From NCBI GenBank assembly GCA_002159155.1, contig LZRQ01000211.1, forward strand, positions 1 through 5,476: DNA of 5,476 nt, written 5' to 3'. Positions 1 through 5,476 of this stretch are shown piece by piece; within the stretch, counting starts at the first letter, position 1, and each line of letters opens with the position of its first letter. Origin of the DNA: Firmicutes bacterium ZCTH02-B6. Its GTDB lineage: Bacteria > Bacillota > Limnochordia > Limnochordales > ZCTH02-B6. The notes beneath the pieces are model-generated. The model was given only the letters and a program-made list of their open reading frames with translations. It made no database searches and was not told the origin of the DNA. Position numbers and translations under genes: made by a program.

Positions 1-1
1 G

Positions 2-241
2 CTCAGGGTCGTGCCCAGGGCCTGGACGGCGTTGTGGGCGGAGGTGGCTGGCCGCCCCTTTCCGCAGGTCCTCCCGGAAGCGTGGCTCGAACGCTGGGGC
101 AAGCGGAGTTCCCGTGCTTTACCCGTGACGCTGGACGACGATTCGGCAGCTTTCCCCGCCGGGCCGGAGCAGCTGGCGGCGGCGCGCGCCAACGAAGCGC
201 AGCTGGAGCGGCTGCGCCGGAGCTTGTCCCTCGCCTTCTAA
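2..241 (+). CDS. C-terminal end of an unidentified protein (5' end outside the window)
   Basis: An open frame enters from the left edge and ends at a TAA at 239-241. About 79 residues are visible. The codons are strongly biased to G or C at the third position, as in the neighbouring real genes, which supports true coding. The visible end is rich in Trp, Ala, Leu and Arg; it includes EAWLERWGKR and finishes in a probably helical, charged stretch (residues like ANEAQLERLRRSL). There is no membrane segment and no catalytic motif I recognise. A GTG at 11 could in principle start a 76-residue protein, but no ribosome-binding site precedes it, so a truncated longer gene is more likely. It converges on the malic enzyme gene, with a hairpin at 272-316 between them. 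I do not recognise the family and assign no function. Confidence 0.6.
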   Translation, partial: LRVVPRAWTALWAEVAGRPFPQVLPEAWLERWGKRSSRALPVTLDDDSAAFPAGPEQLAAARANEAQLERLRRSLSLAF

Positions 242-267
242 CGGTGCGCGCACACCTGTGATAGCAC

Positions 268-316
268 AAAAAGCGGGCAACAGCGGGCGGGATATCCCCG
301 TCCGCCGTTGCCCGCT
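268..316 (-). terminator. Rho-independent terminator downstream of maeB
   Basis: Two arms, 272-291 and 297-316, fold around a 5-nt loop. Read on the minus strand, the outer 15 pairs (272-286 with 302-316) are continuous, counting one U-G wobble at 282/306. One C-A mismatch (287/301) and four more GC pairs follow. The stem is followed on the minus strand by TTTT then GTG (complement of 265-271), the classic U-tract. On the plus strand the stem is followed by CTCGTCTGCG with no U-tract, so it should work mainly for the minus-strand operon. It may still protect or block plus-strand transcripts from the convergent gene ending at 241. It lies 73 nt beyond the maeB stop codon. Confidence 0.88.
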
Positions 317-388
317 CTCGTCTGCGACCTACCTGTCCTGTCGACCCACCCGTGGTCGCCGGCTGGGGCGCGAAGCCACGGAGTTCGA

Positions 389-2644
389 TTAGCGCCGGCC
401 CAGCTCCTGGGCGTCCATCACCGCCACCGCGGCGATGTTGACGATGGCGTCCACGTCGTCCCCCCGCTGCAACACGTGCACCGGGCCGTTGAGCCCCATC
501 AAAATGGGCCCCATGGCCTCAGCGCCGCCGAGGCGCTGGAGGAGCTTGTAGGCGATGTTGGCGGCTTCCAGGTCCGGGAAGACCAGAACGTTGGCGCCGC
601 CCTTCAAGTCCGAGAATGGGTAGTCCCGCTCGAGGATCTCCGGCACCACCGCGGTATCCGCCTGCATCTCGCCGTCCGCCATCAGATCAGGCCGCTGGGC
701 CTTGACCAGTTCCGTCGCCCGGCGCACCTTTTCGGCCAGCGGATGCCGGGTCGAGCCAAAGTTGGAGAACGACAACATCGCAATGCGAGGCTCGATGCCC
801 AGCTGCCGCACGCGGTCGGCTGCCATGATGGCGATCTCGGCCAGCTCCTCCGCGCTCGGCTCGATGTTGACGGTGGCATCGGTAAAGAAGTAGACCCGGT
901 CCTGGATGGTCATGATGTACATCCCCGCCACCCGCGAAACGCCGGGCCGGGTGCGGAACACCTCCAGGGCAGGCCGGATGACGTCGGGATAGTGGTATCC
1001 GAGGCCGGCCACGAAAGCATCCGCATCGCCCAGCTTGACCATCAGGCAGCCGAAATAAATGGGGTCCTGGAGCCGCTGCCGGGCTTCCTCCAGCGTTATC
1101 CCGCGGCGCTGGCGCAGTTGGTAGTAGTGCTGGATGTACTCCTCAAGCCGCGGGTGCTGCGACGGTTCGACGATCTCCAGATCAACCGGTACGCCCAGCT
1201 CGCGGGCTTTAGCCCGCACGACCTCGGGCCGGCCCACGAGTATAGGACGACCGATGCCTTCCTGTTGCACGATGGCGGCCGCCCGGATAATCCGCGCCCG
1301 CTCCCCTTCGGCGAACACGACCCGTTTCGGATCCGTCGCCGCCTTGTGGAGGATGAACCGCCGGATCTCCCTGCCCTTGCCAAACCGGGCTTCCAGCCGC
1401 TCCACGTATTCGTCCAAGTCCAGCTGCACCCGGGCCACTCCGGTCTCCATCGCCGCGCGGGCGACCGCCGGCGCCACCCAGAGCAGCACGCGCGGGTCAA
1501 GCGGCTTGGGGATGATATAGTCGGGCCCGAAACGCAGCTGTTCCAGGCCATACGCCCGCAGAACGACGTCCGGCACTGGCTGGCGCGCCAGTTCCGCCAA
1601 AGCCCGGGCGGCGGCAACCTTCATCGCCTCGTTGATCGTGCGCGCCTGCACGTCCAAGGCGCCCCGGAAAATGAACGGGAAACCTAAGACGTTGTTGACC
1701 TGATTGGGAAAATCGGAACGGCCGGTGGCCACGATGGCGTCAGGCCGCGCCGCTTTGGCTTCGTCATAGGAGATCTCGGGATCTGGATTGGCCAGGGCAA
1801 ACACGATGGGCCGGTCGGCCATGGACTTAAGCATCTCCGGGGTTACGGCGCCAGCCACTGACAGTCCGACAAAGACGTCCGCGTCCCTCAGGACTTCCTC
1901 AAGCGTCGTCAAGTCAGTCTCTTGAGCAAAGGCTGCTTTGTACGGATTCATGCCTTGTTCACGCCCGACCCGCACGACGCCCTGGCTGTCGCACAGCCAC
2001 AAGTTTTCCCGTTTGACGCCGAGCTCTAGGAAGAACTTCGCGCACGCGATGCCAGATGCGCCCGCACCGTTGATGACGACTTTGACTGCCCCGATGTCCT
2101 TGCCCACCAACGCCAGGGCGTTGATGAGCCCCGCACCGGCGATGATGGCCGTACCGTGCTGGTCATCGTGGAATACCGGGATTTCCATGATCTCCCGCAA
2201 CCGTTCCTCGATGACGAAGCACTCCGGCGCCTTGATGTCCTCGAGGTTGATACCGCCGAACGTGGGCTCCAGCGACTTCACGATCCGAACCAGTTCATCG
2301 GGGTCGGTGCAGTCGATCTCTAGGTCAAACACGTCAATGTCGGCAAAGCGCTTGAAGAGTACGCCCTTTCCTTCCATCACGGGCTTGGCCGCCAGCGCCC
2401 CGACGTTCCCTAAACCCAGCACCGCGGTGCCGTTGGAGATAACCGCCACCAAATTGCCTTTGGCCGTGTACTGAAACGCGTCGTGGGGGTCGGCGTGGAT
2501 GGCTCGCACCGGCTCAGCCACGCCGGGCGAGTACGCAAGAGACAAGTCCCGCTGGGTGCTCGTCGGCTTCGTGATCTTGATTTCGAGTTTCCCTGGACGG
2601 CCCCGGCGATGGTACTCCAGGGCCTCTTCCCGCCACATGGCCAT
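389..2644 (-). CDS. maeB: NADP-dependent malic enzyme, hybrid with C-terminal phosphotransacetylase-like domain
   Basis: The product (751 aa, full length for the MaeB family) should catalyse oxidative decarboxylation of malate to pyruvate and CO2, giving NADPH in the cytoplasm. The malic enzyme part (about residues 1-420) shows SLAYSPGVAEPV at 35-46 with the catalytic Tyr, AAKPVMEGKGVLFKRF near 85-100 with catalytic Lys candidates, NLEDIKAPECF (133-143) and FHDDQHGTA (158-166) with acidic metal ligands, the Rossmann motif GAGASG at 193-198, and ALANPDPEI near 283-291. After a linker, a phosphotransacetylase-like domain (about 430-751) shows PKRVVFAEGE (439-448), SFSNFGS (625-631), DGEMQADTAV (657-666) and ANVLVFPDLEAANIAYKLL. 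In known MaeB proteins this domain is regulatory, binding acetyl-CoA, rather than an active transferase. The ATG start is supported by AGGGGAG about 7 nt upstream. The gene lies 73 nt after the permease gene on the same strand and is followed by a terminator. NADP preference is assumed from the family. Confidence 0.96.
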   Translation of the reverse strand: MAMWREEALEYHRRGRPGKLEIKITKPTSTQRDLSLAYSPGVAEPVRAIHADPHDAFQYTAKGNLVAVISNGTAVLGLGNVGALAAKPVMEGKGVLFKRFADIDVFDLEIDCTDPDELVRIVKSLEPTFGGINLEDIKAPECFVIEERLREIMEIPVFHDDQHGTAIIAGAGLINALALVGKDIGAVKVVINGAGASGIACAKFFLELGVKRENLWLCDSQGVVRVGREQGMNPYKAAFAQETDLTTLEEVLRDADVFVGLSVAGAVTPEMLKSMADRPIVFALANPDPEISYDEAKAARPDAIVATGRSDFPNQVNNVLGFPFIFRGALDVQARTINEAMKVAAARALAELARQPVPDVVLRAYGLEQLRFGPDYIIPKPLDPRVLLWVAPAVARAAMETGVARVQLDLDEYVERLEARFGKGREIRRFILHKAATDPKRVVFAEGERARIIRAAAIVQQEGIGRPILVGRPEVVRAKARELGVPVDLEIVEPSQHPRLEEYIQHYYQLRQRRGITLEEARQRLQDPIYFGCLMVKLGDADAFVAGLGYHYPDVIRPALEVFRTRPGVSRVAGMYIMTIQDRVYFFTDATVNIEPSAEELAEIAIMAADRVRQLGIEPRIAMLSFSNFGSTRHPLAEKVRRATELVKAQRPDLMADGEMQADTAVVPEILERDYPFSDLKGGANVLVFPDLEAANIAYKLLQRLGGAEAMGPILMGLNGPVHVLQRGDDVDAIVNIAAVAVMDAQELGRR

Positions 2645-2650
2645 GTCCAG

Positions 2651-2658
2651 ACTCCCCT
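2651..2658 (-). promoter_or_regulatory. Shine-Dalgarno site of maeB
   Basis: Read on the minus strand this is AGGGGAGT, six nt before the ATG at 2642-2644. It favours that ATG over the next in-frame one at 2636-2638. The site overlaps a small inverted repeat, CCTAC-C-GTAGG (2656-2666), that could fold or bind a protein, but the arms are only 5 bp. No convincing -35/-10 promoter is visible in the 73-nt gap. Confidence 0.7.
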
Positions 2659-2717
2659 ACCGTAGGTTATTTCTGGTAGTTCGGCGGCGGGATCGCCATT
2701 CCCTCTCGGGCGCCCGC

Positions 2718-3581
2718 TCACCCCTTCACGGCTCCCGCCAGGATGCCGCGCACGAAATAGCGCTGCAGGGCAAAGAAAACGACCAGGGGCACGAACATGG
2801 TGACGAAGGCGGCCGCGGTCAGCACGTGCCACTCTTGCCCGTAGGATCCCACCAAAGTGCTCAGGCGCACCGTCAAGGGCGCTACCTCCTGGGTGCCGCC
2901 CGCGTAGATCAGCGCCACCAGCAGGTCGTTCCATACCCACAAAAATTGGAAGATAACCAGCGACGCCAGCGCTGGCGTGGACATGGGCAGCGCCAGCCGC
3001 CAGAAGGCCGTCCAGGGCGAAGCGCCGTCGATGTACGCGGACTCGAACAAGTCCCGCGGCAGCGCCGCGAAGAAGTTGCGCAAGAGGTAGATGGCAAAAG
3101 GAAGCCCGTAGCCGGTGTGGGCCAACCACAGCCCTGCGAAGGTGCCCACCGCCCCCCACTGGCTGTAGAGGCGCAATATCGGGATAAAGGTTGTTTGCAG
3201 CGGCACCACCAGAAGCCCCACGACCACCAGCAGCAGCACCTCGCGCCCGGGGAAACGGAGCCACGCGAAAGCAAACGCCGCCAGGGCCGCGACTAGCACC
3301 GGAAGTGCGGTGCTCGGCACCGTGATGATCAAGCTGTTGAGAAACGCTCGCGCCATGCCGTCTTGGAAGAGCACGTGGCGATAGTTGTCCAGGGTGTACT
3401 GGGTCAAGTCAAAGGGGGTGGCAAACACGGTCCACCAGCCAGAACTCGACACGGCGTGGGCCGGGCGGAACGAGCTCACCAGAAGCCCCAGTGTGGGCAG
3501 GAGCCACACGAGGCACAAGAGCACGATGATTAGGTGCAGCAAAGCCCGAGACATGACGGATCCCGGCGTGACGCGGCTCAT
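2718..3581 (-). CDS. Carbohydrate ABC transporter permease, MalG/AglG/GgtD type (CUT1 family)
   Basis: This 287-aa inner-membrane protein would form one half of the translocation channel of a sugar importer. Hydrophobic segments lie near residues 11-36, 80-108, 113-136, 143-168, 197-226 and 254-275, matching the usual six helices. The cytoplasmic EAA loop that docks on the ATPase is at about 180-204, reading ESAYIDGASPWTAFWRLALP, with the conserved Gly at 186 and the closing LP. The stretches SSFRPAHAVSSSGWW, VVGLLVVPLQ, GLWLAHTGYGLPFAIYLLRN and LQRYFVRGILAGAVKG are characteristic, from memory, of the alpha-glucoside AglG and glucosylglycerol GgtD branch rather than E. coli MalG. The start overlaps the stop of the upstream permease as ATGA. 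A strong GGAGGAGG site sits 7 nt upstream, which favours this ATG over the in-frame ATG at residue 10. The substrate is probably an alpha-glucoside or a glucosylated compatible solute, which is inference. Confidence 0.94.
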   Translation of the reverse strand: MSRVTPGSVMSRALLHLIIVLLCLVWLLPTLGLLVSSFRPAHAVSSSGWWTVFATPFDLTQYTLDNYRHVLFQDGMARAFLNSLIITVPSTALPVLVAALAAFAFAWLRFPGREVLLLVVVGLLVVPLQTTFIPILRLYSQWGAVGTFAGLWLAHTGYGLPFAIYLLRNFFAALPRDLFESAYIDGASPWTAFWRLALPMSTPALASLVIFQFLWVWNDLLVALIYAGGTQEVAPLTVRLSTLVGSYGQEWHVLTAAAFVTMFVPLVVFFALQRYFVRGILAGAVKG

Positions 3582-4444
3582 CGTCCCTCCTCCTCCCGGA
3601 AGCGGCGGATGTTGATGACCATGACCACCGTGGCCACCGCCAACAGCACCACCGCCACCGCGCTGGCCCGGCCGAAATGACGGAACTGGAACATCTCCTT
3701 GTACATCCGGTTGGCCAGCACCTCGGTGCCAAACTGGCCGTTGGTCATCACGTACACGATGTCAAAGACCTTCATCACGTTGATGATCATGGTGGTGGTA
3801 ACGACGGCCAACGTCGGGTAAAGCTGCGGCAGGCTGATATGGCGGAATACTTGCAGCTCATTGGCGCCGTCTACACGGGCCGCTTCCAGCATGTCCCTGG
3901 GGATGCCCTTGTACGCGGCCGACAGGATGACGAGGCAAAACCCGGTCCAAATCCAGACGCCCGCGCCGATCAGGGCCAGGTTGTTGACCCATGGCTGTTC
4001 GATGAGCCACGCCCGTGGACTCCCGCCAAGCGCAACGACCAGCTGGTTCAACAAGCCGATTTGCGCGGCCCCTTCCGGCCTGTAGGCATACATGAACCGC
4101 CAGATGACGCCGGCCCCGGCGAAGGAAATGGCCATCGGCAGGAAGATGATGGACTTGGCAACCGCCTCATACCGCACTCGGTCCAGCAGCACCGCGAGCA
4201 GCAGCCCCAAGAGCACGGTGCCGGCCGTGAAGACCACCAGCCACAACAGGTTGTTGCGGAACGCCGCCTGCACCGAGGCGTTGGTAAATAGATAGCGGTA
4301 ATTGTCGAGGCCGACGAAGTTCCGGGAGTTGCGGTCAAAGAAGCTCAGATAGACGGTATGCAGGGTGGGCAGCACGAGATAGAAGCTGACGAGCAAGACT
4401 GCAGGCCCGACAAACAAGGCTGCCCACGGCTTCTCCCCCCGCAT
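3578..4444 (-). CDS. Carbohydrate ABC transporter permease, MalF/AglF/GgtC type (CUT1 family)
   Basis: This 288-aa inner-membrane protein is the partner channel subunit of the downstream permease. Hydrophobic segments lie near residues 7-34, 64-88, 97-119, 152-177, 206-231 and 258-280, giving six helices. It lacks the large extra periplasmic loop of E. coli MalF, as is normal for the short CUT1 permeases. The EAA loop is at about 187-210 (EAARVDGANELQVFRHISLPQ), with Gly at 193. The stretches FVGLDNYRYLF, GVWIWTGFCLVILSAAYKGIP and INVMKVFDIVYVMTNGQFGTEVLANRMYKEMF resemble AglF/GgtC proteins as I remember them. The ATG start is well supported by GGGAAGGAGGG, with the AAGGAGG core 6 nt upstream. 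The protein ends in EEEGR, coded by the ribosome site of the next gene, and its stop overlaps that gene's start. It follows the binding-protein gene after a 127-nt spacer holding a long hairpin. Confidence 0.94.
   Translation of the reverse strand: MRGEKPWAALFVGPAVLLVSFYLVLPTLHTVYLSFFDRNSRNFVGLDNYRYLFTNASVQAAFRNNLLWLVVFTAGTVLLGLLLAVLLDRVRYEAVAKSIIFLPMAISFAGAGVIWRFMYAYRPEGAAQIGLLNQLVVALGGSPRAWLIEQPWVNNLALIGAGVWIWTGFCLVILSAAYKGIPRDMLEAARVDGANELQVFRHISLPQLYPTLAVVTTTMIINVMKVFDIVYVMTNGQFGTEVLANRMYKEMFQFRHFGRASAVAVVLLAVATVVMVINIRRFREEEGR
3585..3597 (-). promoter_or_regulatory. Shine-Dalgarno site of the AglG-like permease, inside the preceding gene
   Basis: On the minus strand the sequence reads GGGAGGAGGAGGG, ending a few nt before the ATG at 3579-3581; the best AGGAGG core is 7 nt away. 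The same bases code for the Glu-Glu-Glu-Gly tail of the upstream permease, whose TGA stop overlaps the ATG. This arrangement indicates translational coupling of the two channel subunits and fixes the start of the downstream gene. Confidence 0.85.
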
Positions 4445-4450
4445 GCCGAC

Positions 4451-4460
4451 CCTCCTTCCC
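4451..4460 (-). promoter_or_regulatory. Shine-Dalgarno site of the AglF-like permease
   Basis: On the minus strand it reads GGGAAGGAGG, six nt before the ATG at 4442-4444. This is a near-ideal site and sets the start. It begins only 4 nt after the foot of the hairpin at 4465-4510, so the folded RNA would leave the site exposed but very close to the stem. Confidence 0.8.
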
Positions 4461-4464
4461 TCAT

Positions 4465-4510
4465 GACAAGGCCGGGAAACCCGCTCATGCAGCAGGCTCC
4501 CGGCCTTGTC
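4465..4510 (-). other. Long two-stage RNA hairpin between binding-protein and permease genes
   Basis: The arms 4465-4477 and 4498-4510 are perfect 13-bp inverted repeats (GACAAGGCCGGGA on the minus strand). The 20-nt interior folds again on the minus strand: CCTGCT pairs with AGCGGG (one U-G wobble) around the loop GCATG, separated from the outer stem by 1 nt on one side and 2 nt on the other. The wobble becomes a C-A mismatch on the plus strand, so the fold suits the minus-strand mRNA. No U-tract follows, so it is not a typical terminator. In maltose-type operons, structures at this place stabilise the upstream binding-protein message or attenuate the permease genes; a similar role here is inference. 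Confidence 0.75.
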
Positions 4511-4571
4511 GTCAGAGTCTCAGCTTGTCGATACGATCGCGGCAGTCATGCTGGGACAGCCCGTCAACGGG

Positions 4572-5476
4572 TCAGTTCCCGTAGGCATCCTGCGCGACCG
4601 ACTCGATGTACTCAAGGACGCTGTCGAGATCCTCGCCGCCGACGTACATGAGGATCCCTTCCCAGAAGGCGCCCGAGCCGACCGCGGCCGGCATCAAGTC
4701 AGACCCGTCGAAACGGAACACGTCAGCGTTGACCAGGATCTCCGCCGCCGCCCGCGTGAGGGCATCCGGATAGGCGTTGGGATTCACGCGCTGGTTGGCC
4801 GACAGCTTGCCGAGCTCGGCCACCCAGATTTGCTGAGCTCCGGGCGAAGCCAAGTAGCGCATGAGCGCCCGCGCCTCGGGCGTGTCCCGCAGCATGCCGA
4901 CGATGTCGCCGGCGCCCATGGCGGGCGTCCCAAACTGCGGGTCGATGGACGGCAGGGCGAAAAACGCGAAGTCCTCGCCGGGCACGAGATCCGGATAGTG
5001 CTGCAAGATGAAGCTCTGGATAAAGGTGGCCTGGCGATGCATGAAGGCGTTGGGCGGGCTCGTGAACAGTTCCCGCGGCGCGTCGCCGAAATTGGTCGCC
5101 AAGGCGTAGGTGGTGCCGCCATACACGAAGTCGCTGTTGCGGACGATTTCGCCAAAGATCTCAAACGCCCGCTTCACCGCAGGGTGAGTCCACGGAATCT
5201 CGTGATTGACCCACTGGTCATAAACCTCCGGGCCAGCGATGCGCAGCAGGATGTCTTCAATCCAGTCCGTTCCGGGCCATCCGCTGGCGGCGCCGCTTTC
5301 AAGGCCGATGACCCACGGCTTTCCGCCATCAGCCGCGATGCGCCGGGACAAGGCCAGCAGCTCATCCCACGTCGTGGGAACCGCATAGCCCCGGGCGGCG
5401 AATTCCTTGGGGTTGTACCAGACGAGGCTCTTTAGGTCCGCGGACAAGAAGATGGCGTACAACCGGCCGTTGTAGC
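4572..5476 (-). CDS. Sugar ABC transporter substrate-binding protein, AglE/GgtB type, partial (N-terminus outside the window)
   Basis: About 301 C-terminal residues are visible, ending at a TGA at 4572-4574. The frame stays open to the right edge, reading YNGRLY and onward, so the TTG at 5460-5462 is not a credible start. The missing part, probably 100-150 residues, would hold the lipoprotein or secretion signal and the first half of the N-lobe. The visible protein shows an extracellular solute-binding fold of the COG1653/MalE class: SADLKSLVWYNPKEF, VPTTWDELLALSRRI, GGKPWVIGLESGAASGWPGTDWIEDILLR and GPEVYDQWVNHEIPW, then the C-lobe with an Asn-Ala-Phe-Met-His segment, MGAGDIVGMLRDTPEARALMRYLASP and a C-terminal helical end. 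These segments match, from memory, the alpha-glucoside / glucosylglycerol binding proteins. It would capture the sugar outside the membrane and deliver it to the two permeases encoded downstream. The exact ligand cannot be read from the sequence. Confidence 0.92.
   Translation of the reverse strand, partial: YNGRLYAIFLSADLKSLVWYNPKEFAARGYAVPTTWDELLALSRRIAADGGKPWVIGLESGAASGWPGTDWIEDILLRIAGPEVYDQWVNHEIPWTHPAVKRAFEIFGEIVRNSDFVYGGTTYALATNFGDAPRELFTSPPNAFMHRQATFIQSFILQHYPDLVPGEDFAFFALPSIDPQFGTPAMGAGDIVGMLRDTPEARALMRYLASPGAQQIWVAELGKLSANQRVNPNAYPDALTRAAAEILVNADVFRFDGSDLMPAAVGSGAFWEGILMYVGGEDLDSVLEYIESVAQDAYGN

Noticed and set aside
244..253. GTGCGCGCAC palindrome just after the left-edge gene
   Set aside because: It is a short, loop-free palindrome with alternating CG bases, no U-tract and no partner site, so it could well be chance.
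308..1687. A 459-codon plus-strand open frame antisense to maeB
   Set aside because: It lies wholly opposite a clear malic enzyme gene, its translation is rich in His, Arg, Gly and Pro with no recognisable domain, and long antisense open frames are common in GC-rich genes. It also begins inside the maeB terminator hairpin.
2410..3264. A 284-codon minus-strand frame spanning the permease-maeB junction
   Set aside because: It is out of frame with both recognised proteins, is Ala/Gly/Arg-rich in the permease part, and has no supported start.
2499..3296. A 265-codon plus-strand frame opposite the maeB start and the AglG-like permease
   Set aside because: It is a shadow of the two minus-strand genes with no recognisable motif and low-complexity Gln/Arg/His-rich composition.
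4560..4571. CCCGT-CA-ACGGG inverted repeat just after the binding-protein stop codon
   Set aside because: It has a 5-bp stem with a 2-nt loop, too small to form a stable hairpin, and no U-tract follows.
4506..5435. A 309-codon plus-strand open frame antisense to the binding-protein gene
   Set aside because: The minus-strand frame has clear family motifs, while this one is a GC-driven shadow with Arg/Gly/Val-rich, non-domain-like composition.
5460..5462. TTG as a start codon for the binding protein
   Set aside because: The frame stays open to the window edge with family-like residues (YNGRLY), and a start here would remove the signal peptide and much of the N-lobe.

Overview
The window is GC-rich (roughly 60-65% by eye). 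It has strong purine-rich Shine-Dalgarno sites, tight gene packing and GC-biased third codon positions. This fits a free-living high-GC bacterium, such as a thermophilic or compost-type Bacillota, Chloroflexota or Actinomycetota. The lineage cannot be fixed from the sequence alone; the repeated AGGAGG-type ribosome sites lean slightly toward Bacillota.

Almost everything lies on the minus strand and reads right to left. From the right edge: the 3' two-thirds of a sugar ABC-transporter substrate-binding protein (4572-5476, start outside the window); a 127-nt spacer with a long two-stage hairpin (4465-4510); a MalF/AglF-type permease (3578-4444); a MalG/AglG-type permease (2718-3581) coupled by a 4-bp ATGA overlap; a 73-nt gap; and a full-length hybrid NADP-dependent malic enzyme with a C-terminal phosphotransacetylase-like domain (389-2644, maeB). 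A strong minus-strand Rho-independent terminator (268-316) closes the run. At the left edge a plus-strand gene of unknown function ends at 241 and converges on that terminator.

The three transporter genes make a binding-protein-plus-two-permease set of the alpha-glucoside (AglEFG) / glucosylglycerol (GgtBCD) branch of the CUT1 family. It would import an oligosaccharide or glucosylated compatible solute. No ATPase gene is visible; it would lie upstream or be a shared MsmK/MalK-type subunit. No terminator is seen between the permeases and maeB, so malic enzyme (malate to pyruvate, CO2 and NADPH) may be expressed as the last gene of the sugar-uptake operon. That would link sugar import to NADPH and pyruvate supply, but the link is inference.

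I see no mobile element, CRISPR array, tRNA, rRNA or clearly novel system. The best second looks are the hairpin between the binding-protein and permease genes, the maeB placement, and the degenerate phosphotransacetylase site.
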